Positions 1-6,461 of a stretch of 14,615 bases of DNA are shown piece by piece. This stretch comes from JBNAVY01 sp049700195. GTDB taxonomy: Bacteria; Bacillota; Thermoanaerobacteria; Thermoanaerobacterales; Thermoanaerobacteraceae. The position numbers were made by a program, and so were the translations under genes. The stretch spans positions 1 through 14,615 of the forward strand of contig JBNAVY010000044.1 in NCBI GenBank assembly GCA_049700195.1, written 5' to 3'. How positions within the stretch are numbered: the stretch's first letter is position 1; the number at the start of each line of letters is the position of its first letter. The notes beneath the pieces were generated by a model. That model did no database searches. It was not told the DNA's origin and saw nothing but the letters and a program-made list of their open reading frames with translations.

Positions 1-386
1 TAAGGAGTAAAATTTAATGACTTTGCTGCCTCCCATTGTTCTTTTTCAACTGATTCAATTCCAGCTCTATATACCTCTGACAAGTAAGTGCTGTAGTGAA
101 GTCCTAAACCGATTATTCCAACTGTAAGAGCAGGTAATCTTATATTAAAATTTGGCAATGTGTAGTACAAGAAAAATAACTGGATTAATAATGGTGTACG
201 GCGTATAAATTCAACAATTGCTGTGGTACTTTTTGATATCCAATGTATTTTTGCTCTTTTTAAAAGTGTCCAGACAAGCCCTAAAAATGAGGCTAATAAA
301 AACCCCAGAATCGTTGCAATAAAAGTGATTTTTGCAGCCGATAAAAGTTTTGGCAAAACTTTAAATGTAAATGGCCAACTCCACAT
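1..386 (-). CDS. ehuD: Amino acid/ectoine-type ABC transporter permease, second subunit (EhuD-like), cut by window edge
   Basis: Inner-membrane permease of a polar amino acid family ABC importer, expected to pair with the permease encoded upstream to form the translocation channel. About 128 residues from the N-terminus are visible, starting MWSWPFTFKVLPKLL; the C-terminal part lies beyond the left edge. Hydrophobic membrane segments are evident (residues around 20-42 and in the second half). The stretch EFIRRTPLLIQLFFLYY is the HisM/GlnP-family signature, and EQWEAAKSLNFTP near the cut edge is the start of the EAA loop that contacts the ATPase. The ATG at 384-386 is preceded by GGGAGG at a good distance, inside the end of the upstream gene, and only 2 nt separate the two genes, so they are surely co-transcribed and probably translationally coupled. 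The Ehu name rests on the neighbouring binding protein. Substrate specificity is inferred, not seen. Confidence 0.85.
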   Translation of the reverse strand, partial: MWSWPFTFKVLPKLLSAAKITFIATILGFLLASFLGLVWTLLKRAKIHWISKSTTAIVEFIRRTPLLIQLFFLYYTLPNFNIRLPALTVGIIGLGLHYSTYLSEVYRAGIESVEKEQWEAAKSLNFTP

Positions 387-388
387 TT

Positions 389-1054
389 TTATGCCCTCCC
401 TACATTGACGCGTTTTTCTAATAGTTTAAACCCTGATGCAAATATTGTAGATATTGCATAGTAGATTAGCAGTATTAAGATAAATATAATAAAGGTATCT
501 GCTATGTCATTTGTTCTCATTATTACTCCTGAGTAAGTTAAATCTTCTAAGCCTATTAATGATACTAAGGCTGTGCCCTTTATGAGCTCTATAATTTGGT
601 TTCCTAATCCGGGCAGCATTATTCTAATAGCCTGGGGAAATAAGACATATCTCATTCTTTGTAAAGGTGTAAAATTTAAAGCCTTTGCAGCCTCTATTTG
701 TTCTTTTGGTACAGATAAAAAGCCGGATCTTACAATTTCTGAAGAATAAGCACCATAGTTTAGAGCTATTGCCACGACTCCTGCAGTAAATTTAGGCAAT
801 TCCAAACCAAAAAGTGGGAGAACAAAATATATCCAGTAAAGTTGGACAAGTAATGAAGTCCCCCTGAATATTTCAACGTAAGTGCGAACAAAAATTCGAA
901 TTATTTTATGCCTATTTAGCAATAAAATTCCTGAAATAAAAGCAATTAATGAAGCTAATAAAGCTGCAACAATTGTTAAAGAAATTGTTACTTTTGAAGC
1001 TTCTACCAATCTTAACAAAATATTTATTATCTTGTCGATTTTAATCACCCCCAT
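389..1054 (-). CDS. ehuC: Amino acid/ectoine-type ABC transporter permease, first subunit (EhuC-like)
   Basis: This 221-residue integral membrane permease of the HisM/GlnP family has the usual full length. It has about five hydrophobic segments (residues about 22-47, 55-80, 90-105, 145-170 and 185-210). EIFRGTSLLVQLYW (61-74) is the family signature, and the EAA cytoplasmic loop for docking the ATPase begins at E121-A122-A123. It would form a heterodimeric channel with the downstream permease and receive substrate from the lipoprotein encoded upstream. It lies about 120 nt after the binding-protein gene, with a long-armed hairpin in the gap, and 2 nt before the next permease. The start is slightly odd. 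The ATG at 1052-1054 has no convincing ribosome site upstream, while an SD-like GGGGGTGAT occupies codons 2-4. An upstream in-frame TAG prevents extension, so either the start is weak or initiation uses an unusual codon downstream. The family assignment is firm; the ectoine substrate is inference from the binding protein. Confidence 0.88.
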   Translation of the reverse strand: MGVIKIDKIINILLRLVEASKVTISLTIVAALLASLIAFISGILLLNRHKIIRIFVRTYVEIFRGTSLLVQLYWIYFVLPLFGLELPKFTAGVVAIALNYGAYSSEIVRSGFLSVPKEQIEAAKALNFTPLQRMRYVLFPQAIRIMLPGLGNQIIELIKGTALVSLIGLEDLTYSGVIMRTNDIADTFIIFILILLIYYAISTIFASGFKLLEKRVNVGRA

Positions 1055-1089
1055 AATTGTTTGCTAAAAGTTTAGATAAAAATTTTAAT

Positions 1090-1145
1090 CCCTGCACAGT
1101 TTATTAATAAAGTAAATCTTCATTTTGTCAAAAGACTGCGCAGGG
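1090..1145 (-). promoter_or_regulatory. Intercistronic inverted repeat between binding-protein and permease genes
   Basis: Two 11-nt arms (1090-1100 and 1135-1145) pair completely, with one G-U wobble, as CCCTGCGCAGT against ACTGTGCAGGG when read on the minus strand. The loop is 34 nt. In the transcript the 3' arm is followed by ATTAAAATTTTTATC, a weak U-rich tract. Such a hairpin could stabilise the upstream cistron or act as a partial terminator, giving more binding protein than permease. That pattern is common in ABC importer operons, but the function here is inferred. Confidence 0.5.
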
Positions 1146-1173
1146 GAATTTTTATTATTAAATAATTAAAGAT

Positions 1174-2043
1174 TTATTTGCAAATATCTTTGGCTTGTAT
1201 ATCTCCTGGCATTTCATTTTCTGTAAAGCCAAATTTTTCGAGGATTTTTAATAATTCTCCTGACTGTTTCATCTTTTCTAATTCTTCATTGTAAGCTTTG
1301 ACAAAATCTGTATCTTCTTTTCTGAATGCAGCTGCTCCATAGTTTCTCAAGACTTTTCCGTTTATTACAGGGTCTTTAAAGTCAATTACTCTTTCTATTT
1401 TGTTACTTTTCGCTGAGTCTAACATGGCCTGTAAAGATGGACCAGTCATTGCTACTGCATCTACTATTCCGGATTCTAACTCTGAAATTGCTGATGGCTG
1501 ATCATTGACAATTACAATTTGATTTTCTTTTACACCTATTTCTTTTAAGGTTTTGGATTCCTGTGCACCAGCCATAACAGCAACTTTTATGTTAGGGTCT
1601 TTAGCTATGTCTTCAAAACTGTGTAAGTTTTTGGGATTTCCTTTTTGAACAGCTAATGCCTCTCCAATTGAGTAGTCTGGATTTGCGAAGGCAACTTGTT
1701 TACATCTTTCAGGGGTTATAAACATTCCTGCTGTTATTACATCAAAACGTTTTGCCTTAAGGCCCGAGATCAAAGAGCCGAATTCTGTTAATTCACCGTT
1801 TATCTTTTTTATGCCAAGCCTTTCAAAGATTATCTTTGCTATTTCCACTGCTTCACCTGTTAGCTTTCCGTTGTCATCTTTATATGCATAAGGTTTTTCA
1901 TTTGCAAATCCAATTTTAATTTCTCCAGTTTTTTGAGCTTTTTGTAAAGTCGTTTCTCCTGTTGTTGTTTTTCCACATCCAGCTAAAAATAGAGTGGATG
2001 TCAGAGTTATAAACATTAAAATAACCAATATTTTTTTGTACAT
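1174..2043 (-). CDS. ehuB: ABC transporter substrate-binding lipoprotein, ectoine/hydroxyectoine-binding (EhuB) family
   Basis: This 289-residue extracellular solute-binding protein captures ligand and delivers it to the permease pair encoded downstream. The N-terminus is a lipoprotein signal (KK at 3-4, hydrophobic core, lipobox LAGC with Cys23 as the lipid-modified residue), so it should be anchored outside the membrane. The rest is a family-3 periplasmic-binding-protein fold (residues about 40-275). The match to EhuB-type proteins is recognisable from GFANEKPYAY (45-54), ELTEFGSLISGLKAKRFDVI (84-103) and GMFITPERC (106-114). Glu49, Tyr52, Phe88, Phe108 and Arg113 fall where, from memory of EhuB structures, the aromatic box and carboxylate-binding Arg sit. 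The ATG has a good site, GGGAGG, 7 nt upstream. It is the first gene after a structured leader RNA ending in a terminator, so expression is probably controlled by premature termination. The family call is strong. The true ligand could be another zwitterion or amino acid. Confidence 0.85.
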   Translation of the reverse strand: MYKKILVILMFITLTSTLFLAGCGKTTTGETTLQKAQKTGEIKIGFANEKPYAYKDDNGKLTGEAVEIAKIIFERLGIKKINGELTEFGSLISGLKAKRFDVITAGMFITPERCKQVAFANPDYSIGEALAVQKGNPKNLHSFEDIAKDPNIKVAVMAGAQESKTLKEIGVKENQIVIVNDQPSAISELESGIVDAVAMTGPSLQAMLDSAKSNKIERVIDFKDPVINGKVLRNYGAAAFRKEDTDFVKAYNEELEKMKQSGELLKILEKFGFTENEMPGDIQAKDICK

Positions 2044-2075
2044 TTTTTATTCCTCCCTTTTGATTAAAAATTTAT

Positions 2076-2128
2076 AAAAAATAAAAGCCTGAACACTCTA
2101 CCAGTAAAAAGGGTAGAGTGCCCAGGCT
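2076..2128 (-). terminator. Intrinsic terminator (attenuator) at the end of the ehuB leader RNA
   Basis: On the minus strand, AGCCTGGGCACTCTACC (2128-2112) pairs over all 17 positions, with two G-U wobbles, to GGTAGAGTGTTCAGGCT (2102-2086). The loop is 9 nt, and a U-rich tract follows at 2085-2076. It sits about 30 nt before the ehuB start and downstream of that gene's own promoter. It therefore serves as a conditional terminator of the leader rather than the end of another gene. Confidence 0.9.
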
Positions 2129-2371
2129 TCGCCTTCAATTTTTAGTTGAAGACTCACCTTAAACCATGCTTTCGCATAGTCTATCTTTGGCCCAGCGGAC
2201 CAAAGCGAGCCCCAGCCTATTTTAGCATTTTTCTGTACAGGTTTCGGAATTAGGTCTGTGATGACTTATTATAATCTACTTTTGAGGAAAGACTCTAAAG
2301 CATATTATAATTCGCCATCTTTCCTACTACCTGCACTTACTTCATGATAAAAAAGGATATTTAATTTTTAT
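2086..2371 (-). promoter_or_regulatory. Structured leader RNA upstream of ehuB, candidate riboswitch of unassigned class
   Basis: The leader spans about 285 nt between a promoter and an intrinsic terminator and contains no gene. Stems visible in the transcript are as follows. GUGCAGGU (2336-2329) pairs with ACCUGUAC (2242-2235), closing a 5' domain that contains GGAAAGA/UCUUUCC. A 9-bp hairpin CUUUGGUCC/GGGCCAAAG lies at 2205-2185. A GAAA-tetraloop hairpin lies at 2177-2166. An 8-bp hairpin GUCUUCAA/UUGAAGGC lies at 2153-2131. AGGCU (2218-2214) can pair with AGCCU (2128-2124), closing the last three hairpins into a multi-branch domain. That closing helix uses the first five bases of the terminator, so the two compete. 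I compared it by eye with the conserved cores of T-box, SAM, lysine, cobalamin, TPP, FMN, glycine, M-box, ydaO, ykkC and c-di-GMP RNAs and found no match. The ligand is unknown. An autonomous small RNA is the alternative. Confidence 0.65.
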
Positions 2372-2377
2372 TTTTAT

Positions 2378-2405
2378 ATTATACCATATGTGAAATAATA
2401 GTCAA
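2378..2405 (-). promoter_or_regulatory. Sigma-A-type promoter for the ehu leader/operon
   Basis: Read on the minus strand, TTGACT (2405-2400) and TATAAT (2383-2378) are separated by 16 nt, with a start site predicted near 2371. It lies only 5 nt beyond the stop codon of the upstream oxidoreductase gene, which has no terminator of its own. Read-through from that gene would also enter the leader RNA. Confidence 0.75.
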
Positions 2406-2410
2406 CATAT

Positions 2411-3199
2411 TTACAGCCCTTTTATAAATCCACCATCAATTGGAAGCACTACCCCTGTTACGTAGGAAGCTTTTTCTGATGCTAAAAATAAAACAGTTGA
2501 TGCAAATTCTTCAACGTTTCCTAACCTTTTTATAGGAATGTCTGTAATCATTGATTTTTGAGCTTCTTCAAAGGTAATAACCTCTTTTTCAACCCTTGCT
2601 TTAAGTAAGTTTTCTATTCTTTCCGTCATTGTGTAACCAGGTGCTACGGCATTTGCAGTAATTCCAAAGGGCGCTAGTGCATTTGACACAGATTTTATAA
2701 ATGATATTACTCCCATTCTTGACACATTAGAAAGAATTAAATTGTCAAGAGGCTGCTTTACTGATATTGATGTGGAGGCTATTATTCTTCCCCATTTTTG
2801 ATTTATCATAAAATCTTTTACTGCATACACTGCATATATTGTGCTCATTAAATTTAATTCAACTGCTTTTAAGTAATCTTCAGGCTTTACATCAAAAAAT
2901 CCACCAGCAGGAGGACCTCCTGCGTTTGCAAAAAGAATATGTATTGTTCCGAATCTTTCTACCGTTTCTCTTACAGCTCTTTCAATGTCTTCTTTACGGG
3001 TTACATCGCCTACAATTGTTAAAACTTCTTTTCCTGTTGTCGCATTTATTTCATCGGCTGCCTTTTTGAGGTTTTCTTCATTTCTTGAGATTATAGCGAC
3101 ATTGGCTCCTTCTTTTGCAAGTTCCAAAGCAACTGCTTTCCCAAGCCCTTTACTTCCAGCCATTACAAATGCTACTTTGTTTTTAAGGCCGAGGTCCAT
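2411..3199 (-). CDS. SDR family oxidoreductase, beta-ketoacyl-ACP-reductase-like, with non-canonical active site
   Basis: This 262-residue Rossmann-fold short-chain dehydrogenase/reductase is predicted cytoplasmic and uses NAD(P)(H) on an unknown substrate. The glycine-rich cofactor loop reads AGSKGLG (14-20). Asp65 in GDV fits the adenine-contacting position, ANAGG is at 91-95, Asn116 is the usual structural Asn, and PG is at 187-188. The catalytic motif is unusual. STS at 142-144 can supply the Ser, but the expected YxxxK is replaced by Ser157-Asn-Val-Ser-Arg161. The segment NLILSNVSRMG fits a known subgroup of BKR-like SDRs with the same deviation, so this is probably a real family trait rather than damage. 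The start codon is preceded by AAGGAGAG at 7 nt. Transcription from its own promoter would continue into the downstream ehu leader. It could be a reductase acting by a modified mechanism or a binding protein. I would not call it FabG. Confidence 0.85.
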   Translation of the reverse strand: MDLGLKNKVAFVMAGSKGLGKAVALELAKEGANVAIISRNEENLKKAADEINATTGKEVLTIVGDVTRKEDIERAVRETVERFGTIHILFANAGGPPAGGFFDVKPEDYLKAVELNLMSTIYAVYAVKDFMINQKWGRIIASTSISVKQPLDNLILSNVSRMGVISFIKSVSNALAPFGITANAVAPGYTMTERIENLLKARVEKEVITFEEAQKSMITDIPIKRLGNVEEFASTVLFLASEKASYVTGVVLPIDGGFIKGL

Positions 3200-3235
3200 A
3201 TAAATCTCTCCTTATTAAAAATTTATTTTATTTTT

Positions 3236-3264
3236 ATTTTAACATTTTTAAAGAATATTCTCAA
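3236..3264 (-). promoter_or_regulatory. Probable sigma-A-type promoter for the SDR gene
   Basis: On the minus strand, TTGAGA (3264-3259) and TAAAAT (3241-3236) are 17 nt apart, about 40 nt before the start codon. The intergenic region is extremely AT-rich, which raises the chance of a fortuitous match. Confidence 0.45.
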
Positions 3265-3336
3265 ATTTGTGTTTTTAACTTTTTTTAAAAATTGATATTT
3301 AAAATACGGCGAATATATCCCAATCAGGTTATAAAT

Positions 3337-3365
3337 TTGCAAAATTTTTGGTAGAGTATTATAAT
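3337..3365 (+). promoter_or_regulatory. Probable sigma-A-type promoter for pepF
   Basis: TTGCAA (3337-3342) and TATAAT (3360-3365) are 17 nt apart, about 40 nt before the pepF start. It diverges from the promoter of the SDR gene, so the 205-nt gap serves both directions. Confidence 0.55.
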
Positions 3366-3404
3366 TTTTATAGATATTATCAAATTTAAAAGGGGGAGTT
3401 TTTC

Positions 3405-5213
3405 TTGGAAAATAAAATTTTAGAAAGAAAAGATGTTGACAAAAAATTTACATGGGATTTATCTGGAATTTTTAAAACTGATAATGAGTATGAAGAAACA
3501 GTTAAAAATGCAGAAAATCTTACAAAAGAAATAGAAGAAAATTTTAAAGGGAAGCTTACAAAAGCAGAACTTATTAATAATTGTTTAAACAAGTTAAAGA
3601 TTCTAGAGCAATATTTAAGCCTTTCAGGCTCTTATGTTTATCTATCTGTTGCAGTAGATCAAACCAATTCCGAAAATCTTCAAAGGCAGGCTAAATTCAC
3701 AAATATTGCTTCGGAACTTGAAAGCAGACTTAGTTTTATAGAATCGGAAATTATAGAATTAGATGAAAACATTATAAAAGAAGCTATGGAAAAATCACCT
3801 GAAAATTCTAATTATCTTAATGAAATTTTAAAAAAGAAAAATCATACACTTCATCCTGAAGCAGAAAAAACACTCTCAGCACTTTCTGGAGTATTAAATT
3901 CACCTTACCAAATATATAATATGGCAAAATTAGCAGATATGGATTTTGGTACTTTTGAAGTAGATGGCAAGGAATATCCTTTGAGCTTTATTTTATTTGA
4001 AGGGAAATGGGAATATGAAACTAATACTAAAATCAGAAGAACTGCTTTTGAGGTATTTTCAAAAAAATTAAGAGAATATCAGAATACTATAGGGATGGCA
4101 TATCAAACACAGGTGCAAAAGGAAAAAGTTTTAGCTAATTTACGCAAATTTGATTCAGTTATTGATAGTCTACTTTTTTCGCAAGATGTTGAAAGAGAAT
4201 TATATGACAGACAAATTGATTTAATAATGGAATATTTAGCACCACATATGAGAAGATTTGCTAAACTTCTTCAAAAAATTCACGGTTTAGATGAAATGAC
4301 ATTTGCTGATTTAAAATTAGAAGTGGATCCTGAATTTGAACCTGAAATAAGTATTGAAGAAGCAAAAATTTACATAGAAGAAGCTCTTTCAGTTTTTGGG
4401 AGTGATTATGTTGAAATGATTAAAAAAGCCTTTGATGAGAGATGGATTGATTTTGTTCAAAATAAGGGAAAATCTACAGGGGCTTTTTGTTCAACACCTT
4501 ATGGAACTCACCCATATATATTGATTTCGTGGACACATAGAATGAGGGAAGTTTTTGTTTTATCTCATGAACTTGGTCATGCAGGGCATTTTTATTTAGC
4601 TCATCAGCATCAAAATATATTTGATTCAAGACCTTCCCTTTATTTTATTGAAGCACCTTCAACAATGAATGAGATGCTAATGGCTGACTATTTAATGAAA
4701 AATAATAAAGATAAAAGAATGAAAAGATGGGTTCTTTCATCATTAATATCACGTACCTATTATCATAATTTTGTTACTCATCTTTTAGAAGCAGCTTATC
4801 AAAGAGAAGTATATAGGATAATTGATAAAGGTGGTTCTGTTACTGCACCTATTTTAAATAAGTTAAAAAGAGAAGTTCTGGAAAAATTCTGGGGAGATGC
4901 TGTAAAAATAAATGAGGGAGCAGAGCTTACCTGGATGAGACAGCCACATTATTATATGGGCTTATATCCATATACATATAGTGCAGGGCTAACAATTGCA
5001 ACTGAAGTAAGTAAAAGAACTATAAATGAAGGCAAAAAGGCTTTAGAAGACTGGAAAGAAGTTTTAAAAGCAGGTGGAACAAAAACGCCAGTAGAACTGG
5101 CAAAAATGGCTGGTGTTGACATAACTACAGAAAAGCCACTCTTAGATACTATTGCACATATAGGTAATATTATTGATGAGATAATTAAACTTACTGATGA
5201 GCTAGATAGATAA
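3405..5213 (+). CDS. pepF: Oligoendopeptidase F (M3 family zinc metallopeptidase)
   Basis: This 602-residue cytoplasmic peptidase cleaves short peptides and probably recycles peptides taken up or produced by protein turnover. The length is typical of PepF. The N-terminal half is helical and carries the oligopeptidase F N-domain (about 110-185). The catalytic M3 domain covers about 200-590. The zinc site reads H388-E-L-G-H392 within LSHELGHAGH, with Glu416 in EAPSTMNE as the third ligand and Glu389 as the general base. The conserved substrate-facing end PHYYMGLYPYTYSAG lies near 515-530. The start is TTG at 3405, chosen because AGGGGGAG lies 7 nt upstream and the protein begins where family members do. 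It is followed after about 19 nt by a CapA-like gene in the same direction with no terminator between, so the two are likely co-transcribed. No defects are seen. Confidence 0.95.
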   Translation: MENKILERKDVDKKFTWDLSGIFKTDNEYEETVKNAENLTKEIEENFKGKLTKAELINNCLNKLKILEQYLSLSGSYVYLSVAVDQTNSENLQRQAKFTNIASELESRLSFIESEIIELDENIIKEAMEKSPENSNYLNEILKKKNHTLHPEAEKTLSALSGVLNSPYQIYNMAKLADMDFGTFEVDGKEYPLSFILFEGKWEYETNTKIRRTAFEVFSKKLREYQNTIGMAYQTQVQKEKVLANLRKFDSVIDSLLFSQDVERELYDRQIDLIMEYLAPHMRRFAKLLQKIHGLDEMTFADLKLEVDPEFEPEISIEEAKIYIEEALSVFGSDYVEMIKKAFDERWIDFVQNKGKSTGAFCSTPYGTHPYILISWTHRMREVFVLSHELGHAGHFYLAHQHQNIFDSRPSLYFIEAPSTMNEMLMADYLMKNNKDKRMKRWVLSSLISRTYYHNFVTHLLEAAYQREVYRIIDKGGSVTAPILNKLKREVLEKFWGDAVKINEGAELTWMRQPHYYMGLYPYTYSAGLTIATEVSKRTINEGKKALEDWKEVLKAGGTKTPVELAKMAGVDITTEKPLLDTIAHIGNIIDEIIKLTDELDR

Positions 5214-5232
5214 CTTTTGGAGGTTGTTGAAG

Positions 5233-6330
5233 GTGAAGCTTAATAAGTTTTTAAAGAGTATAATCTTTGTAAGTATAATTTTTTGTATATTTCTTATCCC
5301 TGTAAAAGTTTTAAATATGAATATCCCAAATGATCTTTATGACGAAATTTATTTTCAAGACGAGATAAAAGAAGCTAACCTTCAACAACCTCTTTGTGAA
5401 AAAGAAGATATAAATATAGTTATAAATGCCATTGGTGACTGTGCATTAGGTTTTGATGAGTCTTTTGGTAGATATGGCACTTTTGATGAGGAATTAATAA
5501 AACATAACAATGATTATGGCCATTTTTTTAAAAATGTAAAGCAGATTTTTGAAAAAGGGGATTTAACAATTGCAAATTTGGAAACAACATTTACAAATTC
5601 ATCTTATAAAGCTGATAAAGAATATGCATTCAAAGGAGATCCTTCATATAGCAAAATTCTAAAAGAAGGAAATATTGATGCGGTAAATTTAGCAAATAAT
5701 CATACATTTGACTATTTAAGACAAGGTTTTGAGGATACAATTAAAGCATTAAATAGAGAGAAAATAGGATATTTTGGATATGGTTATAAATATATGAAAG
5801 ATGCAAAAGGAATAAAGATAGGTGTTTTGGGATATACGGGATTTGATAATAGTTCCTTGACTAAAAAACAGATAAAAACAGATATTAAAGAATTAAGGGA
5901 AAAAGTTGATATATTAATTATTAGTTTTCATTGGGGTGAAGAGAATAATTATTATCCAAATAAAATTCAAAAAGATCTTGGCCATTTTGTAATTGATGAA
6001 GGAGCAGATCTTGTTATTGGACATCATCCTCATGTCATACAAGGCATAGAAGAATATAAAGGAAAGGTTATTGCATATTCTCTTGGTAACTTTTCTTTTG
6101 GGGGAAACAGAAATCCTAAAGATAAAGATTCAATTATCTTTCAACAAATTTTTACATTTAATAACAAAAAACAACTTATGAAAATTAATACAAATATAAT
6201 TCCTGTATCTATTTCCTCAGAGAAAAATAGAAATGATTATACACCAGTCCTTTTAGATGGACTAGAAAGAGAAAGAGTTTTATATAAAATAAATGAGCTA
6301 TCTCAAAAATTGATTAATACCATAGATTAA
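5233..6330 (+). CDS. CapA-family (poly-gamma-glutamate synthesis type) metallophosphatase-like protein, membrane-anchored
   Basis: This protein of 365 residues begins with a hydrophobic segment (about 8-27) that should act as a signal anchor, placing the rest outside the membrane. The remainder is the PGA_cap calcineurin-like fold. Metal-site motifs are GD (68-69, in IGDCALG), NLE (115-117), NLANNH with Asn156-His157, FHWGEE with His233, GHHPH (His264, His265, His267) and SLGNFSF (283-289). The family is related to CapA of polyglutamate capsule systems, but most stand-alone members have no proven role and no capB or capC homologue is present here. I prefer GTG 5233 because GGAGG at 5219-5223 lies 9 nt before it. 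TTG codons at 5224 and 5227 are in frame but touch or nearly touch the ribosome site. It follows pepF closely and ends at a strong terminator. It may act in cell-envelope metabolism; that is inference. Confidence 0.85.
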   Translation: MKLNKFLKSIIFVSIIFCIFLIPVKVLNMNIPNDLYDEIYFQDEIKEANLQQPLCEKEDINIVINAIGDCALGFDESFGRYGTFDEELIKHNNDYGHFFKNVKQIFEKGDLTIANLETTFTNSSYKADKEYAFKGDPSYSKILKEGNIDAVNLANNHTFDYLRQGFEDTIKALNREKIGYFGYGYKYMKDAKGIKIGVLGYTGFDNSSLTKKQIKTDIKELREKVDILIISFHWGEENNYYPNKIQKDLGHFVIDEGADLVIGHHPHVIQGIEEYKGKVIAYSLGNFSFGGNRNPKDKDSIIFQQIFTFNNKKQLMKINTNIIPVSISSEKNRNDYTPVLLDGLERERVLYKINELSQKLINTID

Positions 6331-6366
6331 AAAAACTGATATGTGTTTTTACATATCAGTTTTTTT
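6331..6366 (+). terminator. Intrinsic terminator after the CapA-like gene
   Basis: ACTGATATGT (6335-6344) and ACATATCAGT (6351-6360) form a perfect 10-bp stem around a 6-nt loop, flanked by A-run and T-run that extend it and give the U tract. It separates the pepF transcript from the CRISPR operon. The arrangement is symmetric, but no convergent gene is present. Confidence 0.92.
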
Positions 6367-6461
6367 AAAAAATTTTCTGGAAATTTTAGAGGATTTTTGA
6401 GGTTTTTGTAGAATATATTAGGTAAAAGTGTAAAACTGTGTATTAGAAGGAGGTGATATGG

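Noticed and set aside
2086..2371. Leader RNA as a T-box, lysine, M-box or other known riboswitch, or as 6S RNA
   Set aside because: None of the conserved core sequences could be found by eye: no T-box antiterminator motif, no lysine core, no M-box core and no SAM-box core. A closed-rod 6S shape was not evident. A covariance search could still overturn this.
2839..3203. Plus-strand open frames opposite the SDR gene
   Set aside because: They are antisense to a clearly conserved protein and have low-complexity Leu/Phe- or Ser-rich content.
5224..5229. TTG at 5224 or 5227 as the CapA-like start
   Set aside because: Both touch or nearly touch the GGAGG, whereas GTG 5233 is spaced 9 nt from it.
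6367..6446. Promoter for the cas operon
   Set aside because: Several partial -35 and -10 boxes exist (TTGAGG at 6397, TATATT at 6414), but no pair has acceptable spacing.
6453..6461. GTG at 6453 as the cas8b1 start
   Set aside because: It overlaps the near-perfect ribosome site, and the ATG at 6462 has correct spacing.
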